The notes under the pieces are model-generated. The model was not told where the DNA came from. It saw only the letters and a program-made list of their open reading frames with translations, and did not search any database. Source: JANNRA01 sp031401035 (GTDB taxonomy: Bacteria; Desulfobacterota; Binatia; HRBIN30; CADEER01). Taken from it: a stretch of DNA of 50,931 nucleotides. The translations under genes were made by a program, and so were the position numbers. Below, one piece after another: positions 40,441 to 48,306 of the stretch. The stretch spans positions 1 to 50,931 of the forward strand of contig JANNRA010000017.1 in NCBI GenBank assembly GCA_031401035.1. Reading direction: 5' to 3'. Each line of letters begins with the position of its first letter. Position 1 is the stretch's first letter.

Positions 40441-41153
40441 GCCCCCCGCCCCCAACGCTGCGCCGGCGCCTGCTGGGCGCACTGGCCGCCCTGGCGCCGT
40501 GGCTGCTGCGACCGCTGTTCGCCGCCCTGCGCGCCTCGGTGCGCATCGAGGAAGTCGGGGGCGAGGCGCTGCGCGCCCGCTGGGCGCGCGGCGAGCCGGT
40601 GATCCTCGCCCTCTGGCACAACCGCCTGCTCATTCTGCCGGTGATCGCCGCCGGACAGCGCGTCGCCATCCTCATCAGCCAGCATCGTGACGGCGACCTC
40701 GGCGCCGGCCTGCTCGCGGCCTGGGGCGTCGGGGTCGTGCGCGGTTCGGCGACGCGCGGCGGCGTCGGCGGCCTGCTGCGCCTGGTGCGCACCGTGCGAC
40801 AGGGCACCAGTGTCGTCATCTTCCCCGACGGTCCGCGCGGCCCGCGCTACGTCGCCAAGGCCGGCGTCGTGCAGCTGGCCCGCCTCACCGGGGTGCCGAT
40901 CGTGCCGATCACCTACGCCGCCAGTCGCGTGCGGCGGCTCGGCAGCTGGGACAGGCTGGTGCTGCCGATGCCGTTCGCGCGGGTCGAGGTCGCCGTCGGC
41001 GCGCCGATCGCGGTGCCCTGCGACGCGGACGCGGCGGAGCTCGAACGGCGACGCGCCGAACTCGAGGCGGGCCTGCGCGACCTGACGCGGGCGGTCGAGG
41101 CGCGCGCCGGCTGGCCGGCCGACGCACTGCTCGCCGACGGGGGTGGCCCGTGA
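40437..41153 (+). CDS. DUF374 family acyltransferase-like protein (possible LpxJ-type lipid A acyltransferase)
   Basis: A 238-residue protein. After a hydrophobic N-terminus, LALWHNRLLILPV gives the acyltransferase-type His block in the DUF374 form (WHN). FPDGPRGPRYVAKAGVVQLA near residue 128 and PIVPITYAAS follow, and the fold resembles glycerolipid acyltransferases. DUF374 proteins sit beside waaA in many delta- and epsilon-type genomes. I recall that the epsilonproteobacterial late lipid A acyltransferase LpxJ belongs here, but could not check. No LpxL/LpxM is in the window, so this is the best local candidate for secondary acylation. GTGA overlaps with both neighbours. Confidence 0.82.
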   Translation: MSPPPPTLRRRLLGALAALAPWLLRPLFAALRASVRIEEVGGEALRARWARGEPVILALWHNRLLILPVIAAGQRVAILISQHRDGDLGAGLLAAWGVGVVRGSATRGGVGGLLRLVRTVRQGTSVVIFPDGPRGPRYVAKAGVVQLARLTGVPIVPITYAASRVRRLGSWDRLVLPMPFARVEVAVGAPIAVPCDADAAELERRRAELEAGLRDLTRAVEARAGWPADALLADGGGP

Positions 41154-42478
41154 GCGACGCCGCCGCGGCAGCGGCCGTGGCGCCGCGGCCGCTGCCGCGC
41201 CCGTCGCCCCTCGCGGCGCGCCTTGCCTACTGGGGGTACGATGCCGTCGGCGTCGCGGCGGCGCTGCTGGCGGTGCCGGCGTGGCCGTGGCTGCGCCAGC
41301 GCGGCCTCGGCGACGGACTGGCGGAGCGGCTCGGGCGCATCCCGGGCGCGGCGGCGCTGACGGCGCCGCCGCTGTGGCTGCATTGCGCCTCGGTCGGCGA
41401 GACCCTGTCGGCGGCGCCGCTGGTGGCGCGCCTGCGCGAGCGCTGCGCGCAGCGGCCGCTGGTGGTGTCGACGACCAGCGTCACCGGCCGCGCCGTGGCC
41501 CGCGACGAGCTGCGCGCTGACGTGGTGACGCTGCTGCCGGTGGACGCGCTGCACGTCGTCGACCGCGTCTTTCGCCGTCTGCGGCCGCGCGCGCTGTTGA
41601 TCGTCGAGACGGAATTGTGGCCCGGACTGTTGCGCGCCGCGACGCGCGTCGGCGCGCCGACGGCGATCGTCAGCGGCCGCGTCTCGGCCGCGGCGCTGGA
41701 GCGCTACCGCCTCGCCGGTCCGCTGCTTCCGGCCGCACTCGCCCAGGTGGCGGCCTTCGGCATGCAGACGGCGGAGGACGCGGCGCGCATCGTCGCGCTC
41801 GGAGCGCCGCCCGACCGCGTCCGTGTCACGGGCTCGCTCAAGGCGGCCCGCCTCGCCGTCGACGATGCGCCGCCGCCGCTCGGCGGGCTGGAGGCGCGCC
41901 GGGTCCTCGTCGCCGCCAGCACCCAGCCTGGCGAGGAGGCATTTGTCCTGCAGGCCTTCGCGGCGCTGCGGCGCGTCTACCGCGACGCCCTGCTGATCGT
42001 CGCGCCGCGCCGGCCGGAGCGCTTCGACGAAGTCGCCGCGTTGCTCGACGGCGCCGGCGTCCGCTGGGTGCGGCGCAGCGAGCTGGCCGCCGACGTGCCG
42101 GTCGAGGCGCAGGTGCTGCTGCTCGATTCGGTCGGCGAGCTGGCGCGCTTCTTCGGCGCCGCCTGGGCGGTGTTCGTCGGCGGCACGGTCGCGCCGCTGG
42201 GCGGCCACAACGTGCTTGAACCGGCGGCCTACGGGCGGCCGGTGGCCTTCGGGCCGCACCTCGACAACGTCGCCGCCGCCGCCGCCGCGCTGTGCGATGC
42301 CGACGCGGCCGAAGTGGTCCACACGCCGGGGGCACTGGCGGAGTATTGGGATGGACTGCTGGCGCGCCGCGACGCGGCGACCGCGGCCGGGGCGCGGGCG
42401 CGCGTCGTGGCGGCGGCACGGGCCGAATCCCTCACCCGCACCTGGGAACTGGTGGCGCCGCTGTTGGGGGTGACATGA
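41150..42478 (+). CDS. waaA: 3-deoxy-D-manno-octulosonic acid transferase (WaaA/KdtA)
   Basis: A 442-residue GT30 enzyme, near usual length, that adds Kdo to lipid IVA. An N-terminal membrane anchor (YWGYDAVGVAAALLAVPAW) precedes LWLHCASVGE, which holds the catalytic Glu near residue 85. VVSTTSVTGRAVA and VETELWPGLLRA follow. The C-terminal GT-B half has VAASTQPGEE and FVGGTVAPLGGHNVLEPA, the sugar-nucleotide site. GTGA overlap upstream and ATGA overlap with lpxK. How many Kdo residues it adds cannot be told from sequence alone. Confidence 0.96.
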   Translation: MSDAAAAAAVAPRPLPRPSPLAARLAYWGYDAVGVAAALLAVPAWPWLRQRGLGDGLAERLGRIPGAAALTAPPLWLHCASVGETLSAAPLVARLRERCAQRPLVVSTTSVTGRAVARDELRADVVTLLPVDALHVVDRVFRRLRPRALLIVETELWPGLLRAATRVGAPTAIVSGRVSAAALERYRLAGPLLPAALAQVAAFGMQTAEDAARIVALGAPPDRVRVTGSLKAARLAVDDAPPPLGGLEARRVLVAASTQPGEEAFVLQAFAALRRVYRDALLIVAPRRPERFDEVAALLDGAGVRWVRRSELAADVPVEAQVLLLDSVGELARFFGAAWAVFVGGTVAPLGGHNVLEPAAYGRPVAFGPHLDNVAAAAAALCDADAAEVVHTPGALAEYWDGLLARRDAATAAGARARVVAAARAESLTRTWELVAPLLGVT

Positions 42479-43566
42479 GCCTGGCGCGCCACCTGCGCGA
42501 TACCGTCTGGCCGCGCCGCGGTGCCGCCGGGCATCTCGGCGGCGCCGCCCTGCGCCCGCTGAGCGGCGCCTTCGGTCTCGGCGTCGCGCTGCGCGGGCTC
42601 GCCTATCGCCTCGGGCTGCTGCGCTCGCGCCAGGCGCCGATCGCGGTTGTCAGCGTCGGCAATCTCGTCGTCGGCGGGACCGGCAAGACCCCGGTCACCC
42701 TGTGGCTCGCCAGCGCGCTGCGGGGGCGCGGTGCGCGCGTCGCCATTGTTTCGCGTGGGTACGGCGGTACCGCGCGCGGCGTCACCGTGGTCTCGCATGG
42801 CGGCGGACCCGAGGTCGGCCCGGACGTTGCCGGTGACGAGCCGGTGATGCTGGCGCGCGGCTTCGCCGGGGTGGTGATCGCGGCGCCGCGCCGCCTCGAC
42901 GGCGTCGTTGCCGCGGCCGCGCTCGGCTGCACCGTCGCGGTGCTCGATGACGGCTTCCAGCATCGCGGCCTGCGGCGCGACTTCGACCTCGTCCTGGTCG
43001 ACGGCCGGCGCGGCCCGCTGCTACCGTCCGGGCCGCTGCGCGAACCGCTGCGCGCCCTGAAGCGGGCCGATGCGGTGCTGCTGATGGCGCGCGACGGGCA
43101 GCCCCTGGCGGCGCCGGACGGCATCCGGGCGCCGGTGCACGCGGCGTTCCTCGAGGCGGTGGGCGTCGTCGAGTCGCTCGGCGGCGTCTGGCGGCTGGCG
43201 CCGATGGGCCAACTGGCCGGCCGGCGCGTCATCGCCGTCACCGGCATCGCCCGTCCGGAAGGGTTCTACGCCACGTTGCGGCGCTGGGAGGCGGTGATCG
43301 ACGAGGTGTTCGAGTTTCCCGACCACTACGCCTACCGCCGCGAAGACTGGCAACGCATCGCGCGGCGCGGGCACGAAGTGGACCTGATCGTCACGACGGA
43401 GAAGGACCTGGTCAAGCTCGAGGCCTTCCCCTTTGCAACCGGCAAGCTGGTTGCGCTACGCATCGCCCCGCAGGTGGAGCGCGCAGCGGCGCTGCTCGAC
43501 GCCATCTCGGCGCGGGTGGGGCTCTCGGCCCATCCGGCGGAGGAGACGGACGATGGCCATCAGTAA
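42475..43566 (+). CDS. lpxK: Tetraacyldisaccharide 4'-kinase LpxK
   Basis: A 363-residue P-loop kinase that phosphorylates the 4'-position of the lipid A disaccharide. A membrane-associating N-terminus is followed by the Walker A VGGTGKTPVT near residue 63. Other family marks are SRGYGG, a DEPVMLAR block, VLDDGFQHRGLRRDFDLVLVD and FPDHYAYRREDW near 285. VTTEKDLVKLE follows near the C-terminus. It overlaps waaA as ATGA and the small Zn-ribbon gene by 14 bases. Confidence 0.95.
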   Translation: MSLARHLRDTVWPRRGAAGHLGGAALRPLSGAFGLGVALRGLAYRLGLLRSRQAPIAVVSVGNLVVGGTGKTPVTLWLASALRGRGARVAIVSRGYGGTARGVTVVSHGGGPEVGPDVAGDEPVMLARGFAGVVIAAPRRLDGVVAAAALGCTVAVLDDGFQHRGLRRDFDLVLVDGRRGPLLPSGPLREPLRALKRADAVLLMARDGQPLAAPDGIRAPVHAAFLEAVGVVESLGGVWRLAPMGQLAGRRVIAVTGIARPEGFYATLRRWEAVIDEVFEFPDHYAYRREDWQRIARRGHEVDLIVTTEKDLVKLEAFPFATGKLVALRIAPQVERAAALLDAISARVGLSAHPAEETDDGHQ

Positions 43567-43726
43567 GGATCTGCTCGACATCCTGGCGTGCCCGAAGTGC
43601 AAGGGGCCGCTGCAGCTGACCGCCGCCCAGGACGGGCTGACCTGCGGCGAGTGCAAGCTGCTCTACCCGATCAAGGACGACATCCCGGTGATGTTGATCG
43701 ACGAGGCGCTGCCGCTGCAGGGATGA
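43553..43726 (+). CDS. Trm112/YcaR-like small zinc-ribbon protein
   Basis: A 57-residue protein with LLDILACPKCKGPL, then a second CxxC (CGECKLLYPI), then DDIPVMLIDEA. This is the Trm112p/YcaR fold, with four Cys able to bind Zn. E. coli ycaR also lies just after lpxK. Relatives activate methyltransferases, but the role in LPS operons is not settled. ATG 43553 lies inside the end of lpxK, and its stop overlaps the next start (ATGA). Confidence 0.9.
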   Translation: MAISKDLLDILACPKCKGPLQLTAAQDGLTCGECKLLYPIKDDIPVMLIDEALPLQG

Positions 43727-44493
43727 ACGCGGCCGGGCCGGGGCAGCGGGGCGTTCCCGCGCGCGCCGGCGCGCCGCCCGGCTTCGCCGTCCAATCAGCC
43801 GGCCGCCTGCGCCTGCTGGTGCGCGACGACGCCGCCGAGGTGGGCGAGCTGCTGCGCGGTTGGGCGAGCGACACCCTGCCGCCGGCGCGCGCCCTGCCGG
43901 GCGGCCGTGGCGGCGCCGCCGCGTTTCCGTTGCGTCCCGATCTCGCCGTCGTCCTGCGCCCCTACCGGCGCGGCGGCCTGGTGGCGCGGCTGACGCGCGG
44001 CCACTACGTGGGGCTGTCGCCGCGCCCGTTCCGCGAGCTGCGCGCCGCCGCGGCGCTGGAGGCCGCCGGCGTGCCGACGCCGGAGCCCCTGGGCGCAGCC
44101 GTGCTGTGGGACGCGCCCGGCCTCTACCGCGGCGCCTTCGCGACGCGTGAGATCTGGGGCGCCGCCAACCTCTGGCAGTTCCTGCAGCAGGCGCCTCCGG
44201 CGGAGCGCGGCCCCGCCTGCGCCGCCGCCGCCACCACCGTGCAGGCGCTGTTCGCCGCCGGCGCCCTGCACCCCGACCTCAATCTGCAGAACTTCCTCAT
44301 CCGCCGCGCCGCGACCGGCCTCGAGGCCTGGCTCATCGACCTCGACGGCGTGCATTTCGCCACCGTCACGCCGCGCCACCGCGCCGCCGCCTTCGCCCGT
44401 ATCTGCCGCTCGATCCGCACGCTCGATCCGCAGTCGGCGGTCATCACCCTGGCCTGCGTCGAAGCGTTCCGCACCGTGAGCTTGCCCTCCTGA
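43723..44493 (+). CDS. kdkA: 3-deoxy-D-manno-octulosonic acid kinase-like protein (KdkA/WaaP family)
   Basis: A 256-residue kinase-like fold protein of the lipopolysaccharide kinase family, which phosphorylates Kdo or heptose on the inner core. It has FPLRPDLAVVLRPYRRGG, then RELRAAAALEAAGVPTPEP. The catalytic loop is ALHPDLNLQNFLI near residue 182, and the metal-binding motif is LIDLDGVHF near 205. Kdo kinase is favoured over heptose kinase because the gene ends an operon carrying waaA and no heptosyltransferase is in the window. The start is set by the ATGA overlap. Confidence 0.82.
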   Translation: MNAAGPGQRGVPARAGAPPGFAVQSAGRLRLLVRDDAAEVGELLRGWASDTLPPARALPGGRGGAAAFPLRPDLAVVLRPYRRGGLVARLTRGHYVGLSPRPFRELRAAAALEAAGVPTPEPLGAAVLWDAPGLYRGAFATREIWGAANLWQFLQQAPPAERGPACAAAATTVQALFAAGALHPDLNLQNFLIRRAATGLEAWLIDLDGVHFATVTPRHRAAAFARICRSIRTLDPQSAVITLACVEAFRTVSLPS

Positions 44494-44498
44494 CGGGA

Positions 44499-44569
44499 CG
44501 AAGATGCACACGGAGAGCCGGAGGGGCCACGTCGCCCTCCGTGTCTCCGTGCCTCCGTGTGCATCTTCG
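44499..44569. repeat. Inverted repeat with embedded 8-mer array between convergent genes
   Basis: Perfect 17-base arms lie at 44499-44515 and 44553-44569 (CGAAGATGCACACGGAG and its complement), with a 37-base loop. The loop and right arm contain three tandem copies of the 8-mer [CT]CTCCGTG (44536-44559). It lies between the stops of kdkA and the converging methyltransferase gene. It could act as a two-way transcription stop, but no T-run follows. The same 8-mer in two tandem copies recurs at 45433-45448. Confidence 0.75.
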
Positions 44570-44578
44570 TCTTCCCGG

Positions 44579-45346
44579 TCAGCCGGGCCTGCGGACGGAG
44601 AGGACGGTGGTGCGGCAGGTGAGGAGGCCCCAGCCGTTGAGGGCGGCGAGCAGGGCGGCGTTCTGCGCGTAAACCTCGGGGGACTTGCGCCGCAGGCGCC
44701 GACGCTGGGCGGCGGCGGCGAGCCACAGGGCGGGGGCGAGCAGGGCGGTCTGGATGGCGGCGGAGGTCTTGGTGCGGTCGGGGTGGAAGCGCGGGTCGAC
44801 GAGGCCGGCGCGCAGCGCCGCGACGGCGAGGAAGTAGGGGCTGATCGGGTGGATGTGGCCGCTCAGGTGGCGCACGGCGCCGGCGGTCAGCGGCAGCGGG
44901 TCGAAGAGCAGCGGGAAGCCCTGCAGCAGCGTGCGCAGGCGCGAGTTGGCGTTGAGCGTGTTGGGCGTCGTGACGATCACCGGCGCGCCGGGCCGCGCGA
45001 TGCGTGCCAGCTCGCGCAGGAAGGCGAACTGGTTCTCGACGTGCTCCACCACCTCGATGCTGACCACCGCGTCGAACGCCGCGTCCGCGTGGGGCAGCCG
45101 ACCGTCCGCGCCGATCGTCGCGCAGGTCACCGGCGCGTAGCGAAACTCGCCCGGCAGCACGTCGCAGGCGGCGATGTGCGCGCCCGGGTCGAGCCCGCGC
45201 GCCCGTAGCCGTTCCCCCAGGGCGTGCGAGAAGTAGCCGTTGCCGGCGCCGACATCGACGACCCGCGCCCGTGTCCAGTCGAGGTCGTCGAGCAACTCCA
45301 GAACGCGCTCGGTCGTGACCGAGTGCGATAGCGGCGCGATGTCCAT
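44579..45346 (-). CDS. SAM-dependent class I methyltransferase
   Basis: A 255-residue methyltransferase. Motif I is VVDVGAGNGYFSHAL near residue 31, the acidic loop AACDVLP follows, and FDAVVSIEVVEHVENQ near 95 is the motif II/III region of UbiG/COQ3-like and glycan methyltransferases. VIVTTPNTLN follows. The C-terminal part has a hydrophobic helix (LLAPALWLAAAAQ) that may associate with membrane. The substrate is unknown; the neighbours suggest a glycan or lipid-linked sugar. The start at 45346 (MDIAPLSHS) is the first reasonable ATG. Confidence 0.85.
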   Translation of the reverse strand: MDIAPLSHSVTTERVLELLDDLDWTRARVVDVGAGNGYFSHALGERLRARGLDPGAHIAACDVLPGEFRYAPVTCATIGADGRLPHADAAFDAVVSIEVVEHVENQFAFLRELARIARPGAPVIVTTPNTLNANSRLRTLLQGFPLLFDPLPLTAGAVRHLSGHIHPISPYFLAVAALRAGLVDPRFHPDRTKTSAAIQTALLAPALWLAAAAQRRRLRRKSPEVYAQNAALLAALNGWGLLTCRTTVLSVRRPG

Positions 45347-45432
45347 GCAGCAGTCCGTCCGTTTGTGATCCCGCCTGCAGTTAGGCAATTCCCCCTCCAA
45401 CAGCCAACCCTCATGCCCTCTTCCTCTTCCGA

Positions 45433-45448
45433 CCTCCGTGCCTCCGTG
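45433..45448 (+). repeat. Second copy of the CCTCCGTG 8-mer array
   Basis: Two exact tandem copies of CCTCCGTG (45433-45440 and 45441-45448) occur just before or at the start of the GT4 gene, about 880 bases from the larger array at 44536-44559. If the GT4 gene starts at GTG 45446, the repeat lies almost wholly in its leader. If it starts at ATG 45413, the repeat encodes a few N-terminal residues. Confidence 0.6.
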
Positions 45449-46561
45449 TTGAATCCCTCTCTGCGCATCGCCCACGTCGACGCCGAGCGCGGCTTCTCGG
45501 GCGGCGAGGTGCAGGTCTTCCTGCTCATGGACGGCCTGGTGCAACGCGGCCACCGCAACCTGCTCGTCTGCCCGCCCGGCAGCGGCGCCGCCGCCGAGGC
45601 AGCGCGGCGCGGCATCGCGACGCGGGCGGTGCCGATGCGCGGCGCCCTCGACGTCGCCGCCGTCTGGCGCCTGACCCACCACCTGCGCGCCGCCGGCGTC
45701 GATCTGGTCCACCTGCACACCGGCCGCGCCGCCTGGCTGGGCGGACTGGCGCTGCTGCGCGCCGGCCTGCCGGCGATCGTCACCCGCCGCATGGACCGGC
45801 CGATCGGCCGCGGCTGGCGCACGCGCCTGGTGTACACCCGCGTCGCGCGCCGCGTCGCCGCCATCGCCCCCGGGATTGTCGAGCAGCTGGTCGCCGGCGG
45901 CGTCCCGCGCCGCCACGTGGTGCTGATCCCCAGCGCCGTCGACCCGGCCCGCATCGCGCCGCGCCAGGGCCGTGCCGCGACGCGCGCCGGGCTGGGTGCG
46001 GCGCCGGCCGACGTGGTGCTGCTCGCCGCCGCCGCGCTGGTACACCGCAAGGGCCTCGACGTACTGCTCGATGCGCTCACCGCGCTGGCGGCGCGCGGCC
46101 AGCGCCCGCCGCTGTGGCTCGCCGGCGACGGCCCGGCGCGCGAGCCGCTGCAGGCGCAGGCGTCGGCGCGCGGCCTCGCCGCCCAGGTGCGCTTCCTGGG
46201 CGCGCGCGACGACATCGGCGACCTGCTCGCCGCCTGCGACGTCTTCGTGCTCCCGGCGCGCGCCGAGGGGCTCGGCGTCGCCGCCCTGGAGGCCATGGCC
46301 GCCGCTCGCCCGCTGGTGGTCAGCGAAGTCGGGGGTCTCGCCGACGCCGTCGAGGACGGCCGCCAGGGCCTCCTCGTTCCGCCCGGCGACCCCATCCCGC
46401 TGGCCGCCGCCCTGGAATCGCTGCTGCTCGACCCCGCCCGGCGCGCCGCCCTCGGCGCCGCCGGCCCCGCCCGCGTCGCCGCCCGCTATTCCGCCGACGC
46501 CATGGTCGATGCCTACGAGCGCCTGTACTTCGACGTCCTGAGAGAGCCTTCACCACGTTGA
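45446..46561 (+). CDS. GT4 family glycosyltransferase
   Basis: A 371-residue GT-B glycosyltransferase. The N-terminal acceptor half begins LRIAHVDAERGFSGGEVQV. The C-terminal donor half (glycosyl transferase group 1) has LLAAAALVHRKGLDVLLDAL, LAGDGPAREPLQ, and the ExxxxxxxE motif as EGLGVAALEAMAAARPLV near residue 282. It probably adds a sugar to the LPS core or another surface glycan. GTG 45446 is preferred because it puts the conserved opening near residue 6; ATG 45413 is an alternative. A hairpin overlaps its stop codon. Confidence 0.88.
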   Translation: MLNPSLRIAHVDAERGFSGGEVQVFLLMDGLVQRGHRNLLVCPPGSGAAAEAARRGIATRAVPMRGALDVAAVWRLTHHLRAAGVDLVHLHTGRAAWLGGLALLRAGLPAIVTRRMDRPIGRGWRTRLVYTRVARRVAAIAPGIVEQLVAGGVPRRHVVLIPSAVDPARIAPRQGRAATRAGLGAAPADVVLLAAAALVHRKGLDVLLDALTALAARGQRPPLWLAGDGPAREPLQAQASARGLAAQVRFLGARDDIGDLLAACDVFVLPARAEGLGVAALEAMAAARPLVVSEVGGLADAVEDGRQGLLVPPGDPIPLAAALESLLLDPARRAALGAAGPARVAARYSADAMVDAYERLYFDVLREPSPR

Positions 46562-46570
46562 GGGCTTTTT
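46545..46570 (+). terminator. Weak intrinsic terminator overlapping the GT4 stop codon
   Basis: An eight-bp stem (AGCCTTCA at 46545-46552 with TGAGGGCT at 46559-46566, one G-T pair) has a six-base loop and is followed by five T (46566-46570). The stop codon is part of the stem. It lies only 27 bases before the next start, so it may attenuate transcription. Confidence 0.5.
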
Positions 46571-46587
46571 CTGCTAGCTCCTGCGCC

Positions 46588-47364
46588 GTGCCGCTGACCG
46601 CCTGCATCATCACGCTCAACGAGGCCGATCGCATCGACGCCTGCCTCGAGAGTGTCGCCTGGTGCGACGAGCTGCTGGTCGTCGACTCGCACTCCAGCGA
46701 CGATACGCGGGCCCGCGCCGCGGCGCACGGAGCGCGCGTGATCGAGCGGGACTGGCCCGGGTTCGCGGCGCAGAAGGAGTTCGCCGTGCGCGCCGCGGCG
46801 CACGACTGGGTCCTGGTGGTCGATGCCGATGAGCGGCTCTCGGCGCCGCTGCGGGCCGAGATCGAGGCTCTGCGCGCGGCTGGGTTTCCCGGCGCCGCCG
46901 GCTGGTCGATGCCGCGCTGCAGTCGCTACCTCGGCCGTTGGATCCGCCACGGCACCTGGTATCCAGACCGCTCGCTGCGGCTGTTCGACCGCCGCCGCGG
47001 CCGCTTCGCGGCCAAGGCGACCTACGATCTGCACGAGCGCGTCGTCGTCGACGGGCCGACGGCGGCGCTGCGCGGCGAGTTGCTGCACGAGCCCTATCGG
47101 TCGATCAGCGACCACCTGCGCACCATCGACCGCTACACGACGATCATGGCCGACGGGCTGCACGCGCGCGGGCGCCGCGCCGGCGCGGCGGATCTGGTGC
47201 TGCGGCCGGCCTGGCGCTTCGTGCAGTTCTACGTGCTCAAGGGCGGCTTTCGCGACGGCTGGCGCGGCCTGCTGCTCGCCTATCTCGCCGCCCACTATGT
47301 CCGCCTGCGCTACGCCAAGTTGCTGGCGCTGCAGCGTGACGACGCCGACCCGGGGGCGCCGTGA
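46588..47364 (+). CDS. GT2 family glycosyltransferase, WaaE/KdtX-like
   Basis: A 258-residue GT-A enzyme. It opens LTACIITLNEADRI, then WCDELLVVDSHSSDDT, then FAAQKEFAVRAA. The metal-binding DxD region is VVDADERLS near residue 80. RHGTWYPDRSLRLFDR and the HEPYRSISDHL block are typical of the LPS core beta-glucosyltransferase WaaE/KdtX family. The C-terminus has a hydrophobic membrane-associating part. GTG 46588 gives the family-type N-terminus; readings from further upstream translate the preceding gene out of frame. Confidence 0.87.
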   Translation: MPLTACIITLNEADRIDACLESVAWCDELLVVDSHSSDDTRARAAAHGARVIERDWPGFAAQKEFAVRAAAHDWVLVVDADERLSAPLRAEIEALRAAGFPGAAGWSMPRCSRYLGRWIRHGTWYPDRSLRLFDRRRGRFAAKATYDLHERVVVDGPTAALRGELLHEPYRSISDHLRTIDRYTTIMADGLHARGRRAGAADLVLRPAWRFVQFYVLKGGFRDGWRGLLLAYLAAHYVRLRYAKLLALQRDDADPGAP

Positions 47365-48185
47365 GCCCGCCGCGCTCCCTGGCGGTCATCGTCTCCACCT
47401 ACAACAACCCGCGCGCTCTCGATCTGGTGTTCGCCGGTCTGGCGCGTCAGACCCGCCTACCCGACGAGGTGCTGGTCGCCGACGACGGCAGCGGCCCGGC
47501 CACCGCCGCACTGATCGACGCCTGGGCATCGCAGCTGCCGTACCCGGTGCGGCGCGTCTGGCACCCCGACGAGGGCTTCCGCAAGTGCCGCATCCTCAAC
47601 CAGGCGATCAGCGCCGCGACAGCCGACTACCTGGTCTTCTTCGACGGCGACTGCGTGCCATCGGCGCAGTGCCTGGCGGTGCACGTCGCCCGCGCCGCGC
47701 CGCGCCGCTACGTCAGCGGCGGCAAGGTACTGCTCGACGCCGCCGTCAGCGCCCGGCTCGAGGCGACGGCGGTGGCGCGCGGCGACCTCGACCGCGTCGG
47801 CCGCTGGTGGCTCGGCGTCGCGAAAAAGCGCCGCCTGATCGTCAGTCGCCTGCCCGGCGTGCGCGATGCGCTCGACCGCAACGTCCGCCGCCCGCCCGGC
47901 TGGCGCGGCGAGAACGCCTCCACCTGGGCCGCGCAGGCGCGGGCGGTCGGCGGCTTCGATGAGCGCTTCACCTACGGCTATGAGGACGCCGATTTCGGCC
48001 AGCGCCTGCTGCTCGCCGGCGTCATCGGCGTCTCGGTGCGTTACACCGCGCCGGTCTACCACCTCGAGCACCCGCGCCCGTGGCGCAACGCCGCCGTCAT
48101 CGCCGCCAACAGGGCGCTGTACGACGCCAATCGCGCCGCGCGGGTGGTGCGAACCCCTTACGGCCTCGACCGCAACGAATCCTGA
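47361..48185 (+). CDS. GT2 family glycosyltransferase with galactosyltransferase-type C-terminal segment
   Basis: A 274-residue GT-A enzyme. VIVSTYNNPRALDLV lies at residues ~10-24, ADDGSGPAT near 40, and EGFRKCRILNQAISAA near 72. The DxD equivalent is FFDGDCVPS near 95. The later FDERFTYGYEDADFGQRL near 198 is the Glyco_transf_7C-type ED motif. It overlaps the previous gene as GTGA, so the two probably act in sequence on the same glycan. The acceptor sugar cannot be assigned. Confidence 0.87.
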   Translation: MSPPRSLAVIVSTYNNPRALDLVFAGLARQTRLPDEVLVADDGSGPATAALIDAWASQLPYPVRRVWHPDEGFRKCRILNQAISAATADYLVFFDGDCVPSAQCLAVHVARAAPRRYVSGGKVLLDAAVSARLEATAVARGDLDRVGRWWLGVAKKRRLIVSRLPGVRDALDRNVRRPPGWRGENASTWAAQARAVGGFDERFTYGYEDADFGQRLLLAGVIGVSVRYTAPVYHLEHPRPWRNAAVIAANRALYDANRAARVVRTPYGLDRNES

Positions 48186-48191
48186 CTTGGA

Positions 48192-48266
48192 GGGCGCCGC
48201 TCCGTCGGCGCCTGTTGCATCGGGCCGCCGCGCACGCATCCAGCAGGCGCCGACGGAGCGGCGCCC
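48192..48266. repeat. Dispersed palindromic element with perfect 23-bp arms
   Basis: The left arm (48192-48214) is GGGCGCCGCTCCGTCGGCGC plus CTG. The right arm (48244-48266) is its exact complement, and the loop is 29 bases. It lies 7 bases after a GT2 stop and 40 bases before the FkbM gene. A right-arm copy with one mismatch occurs at 29-51 of the window, so this is a repeated genomic element. It resembles REP or MITE-like sequences more than a terminator; there is no T-run. Confidence 0.85.
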
Positions 48267-48306
48267 AGGTGGCGCTCGACGCCGTGGTGTGGTTTTCACC
48301 GTTCCG

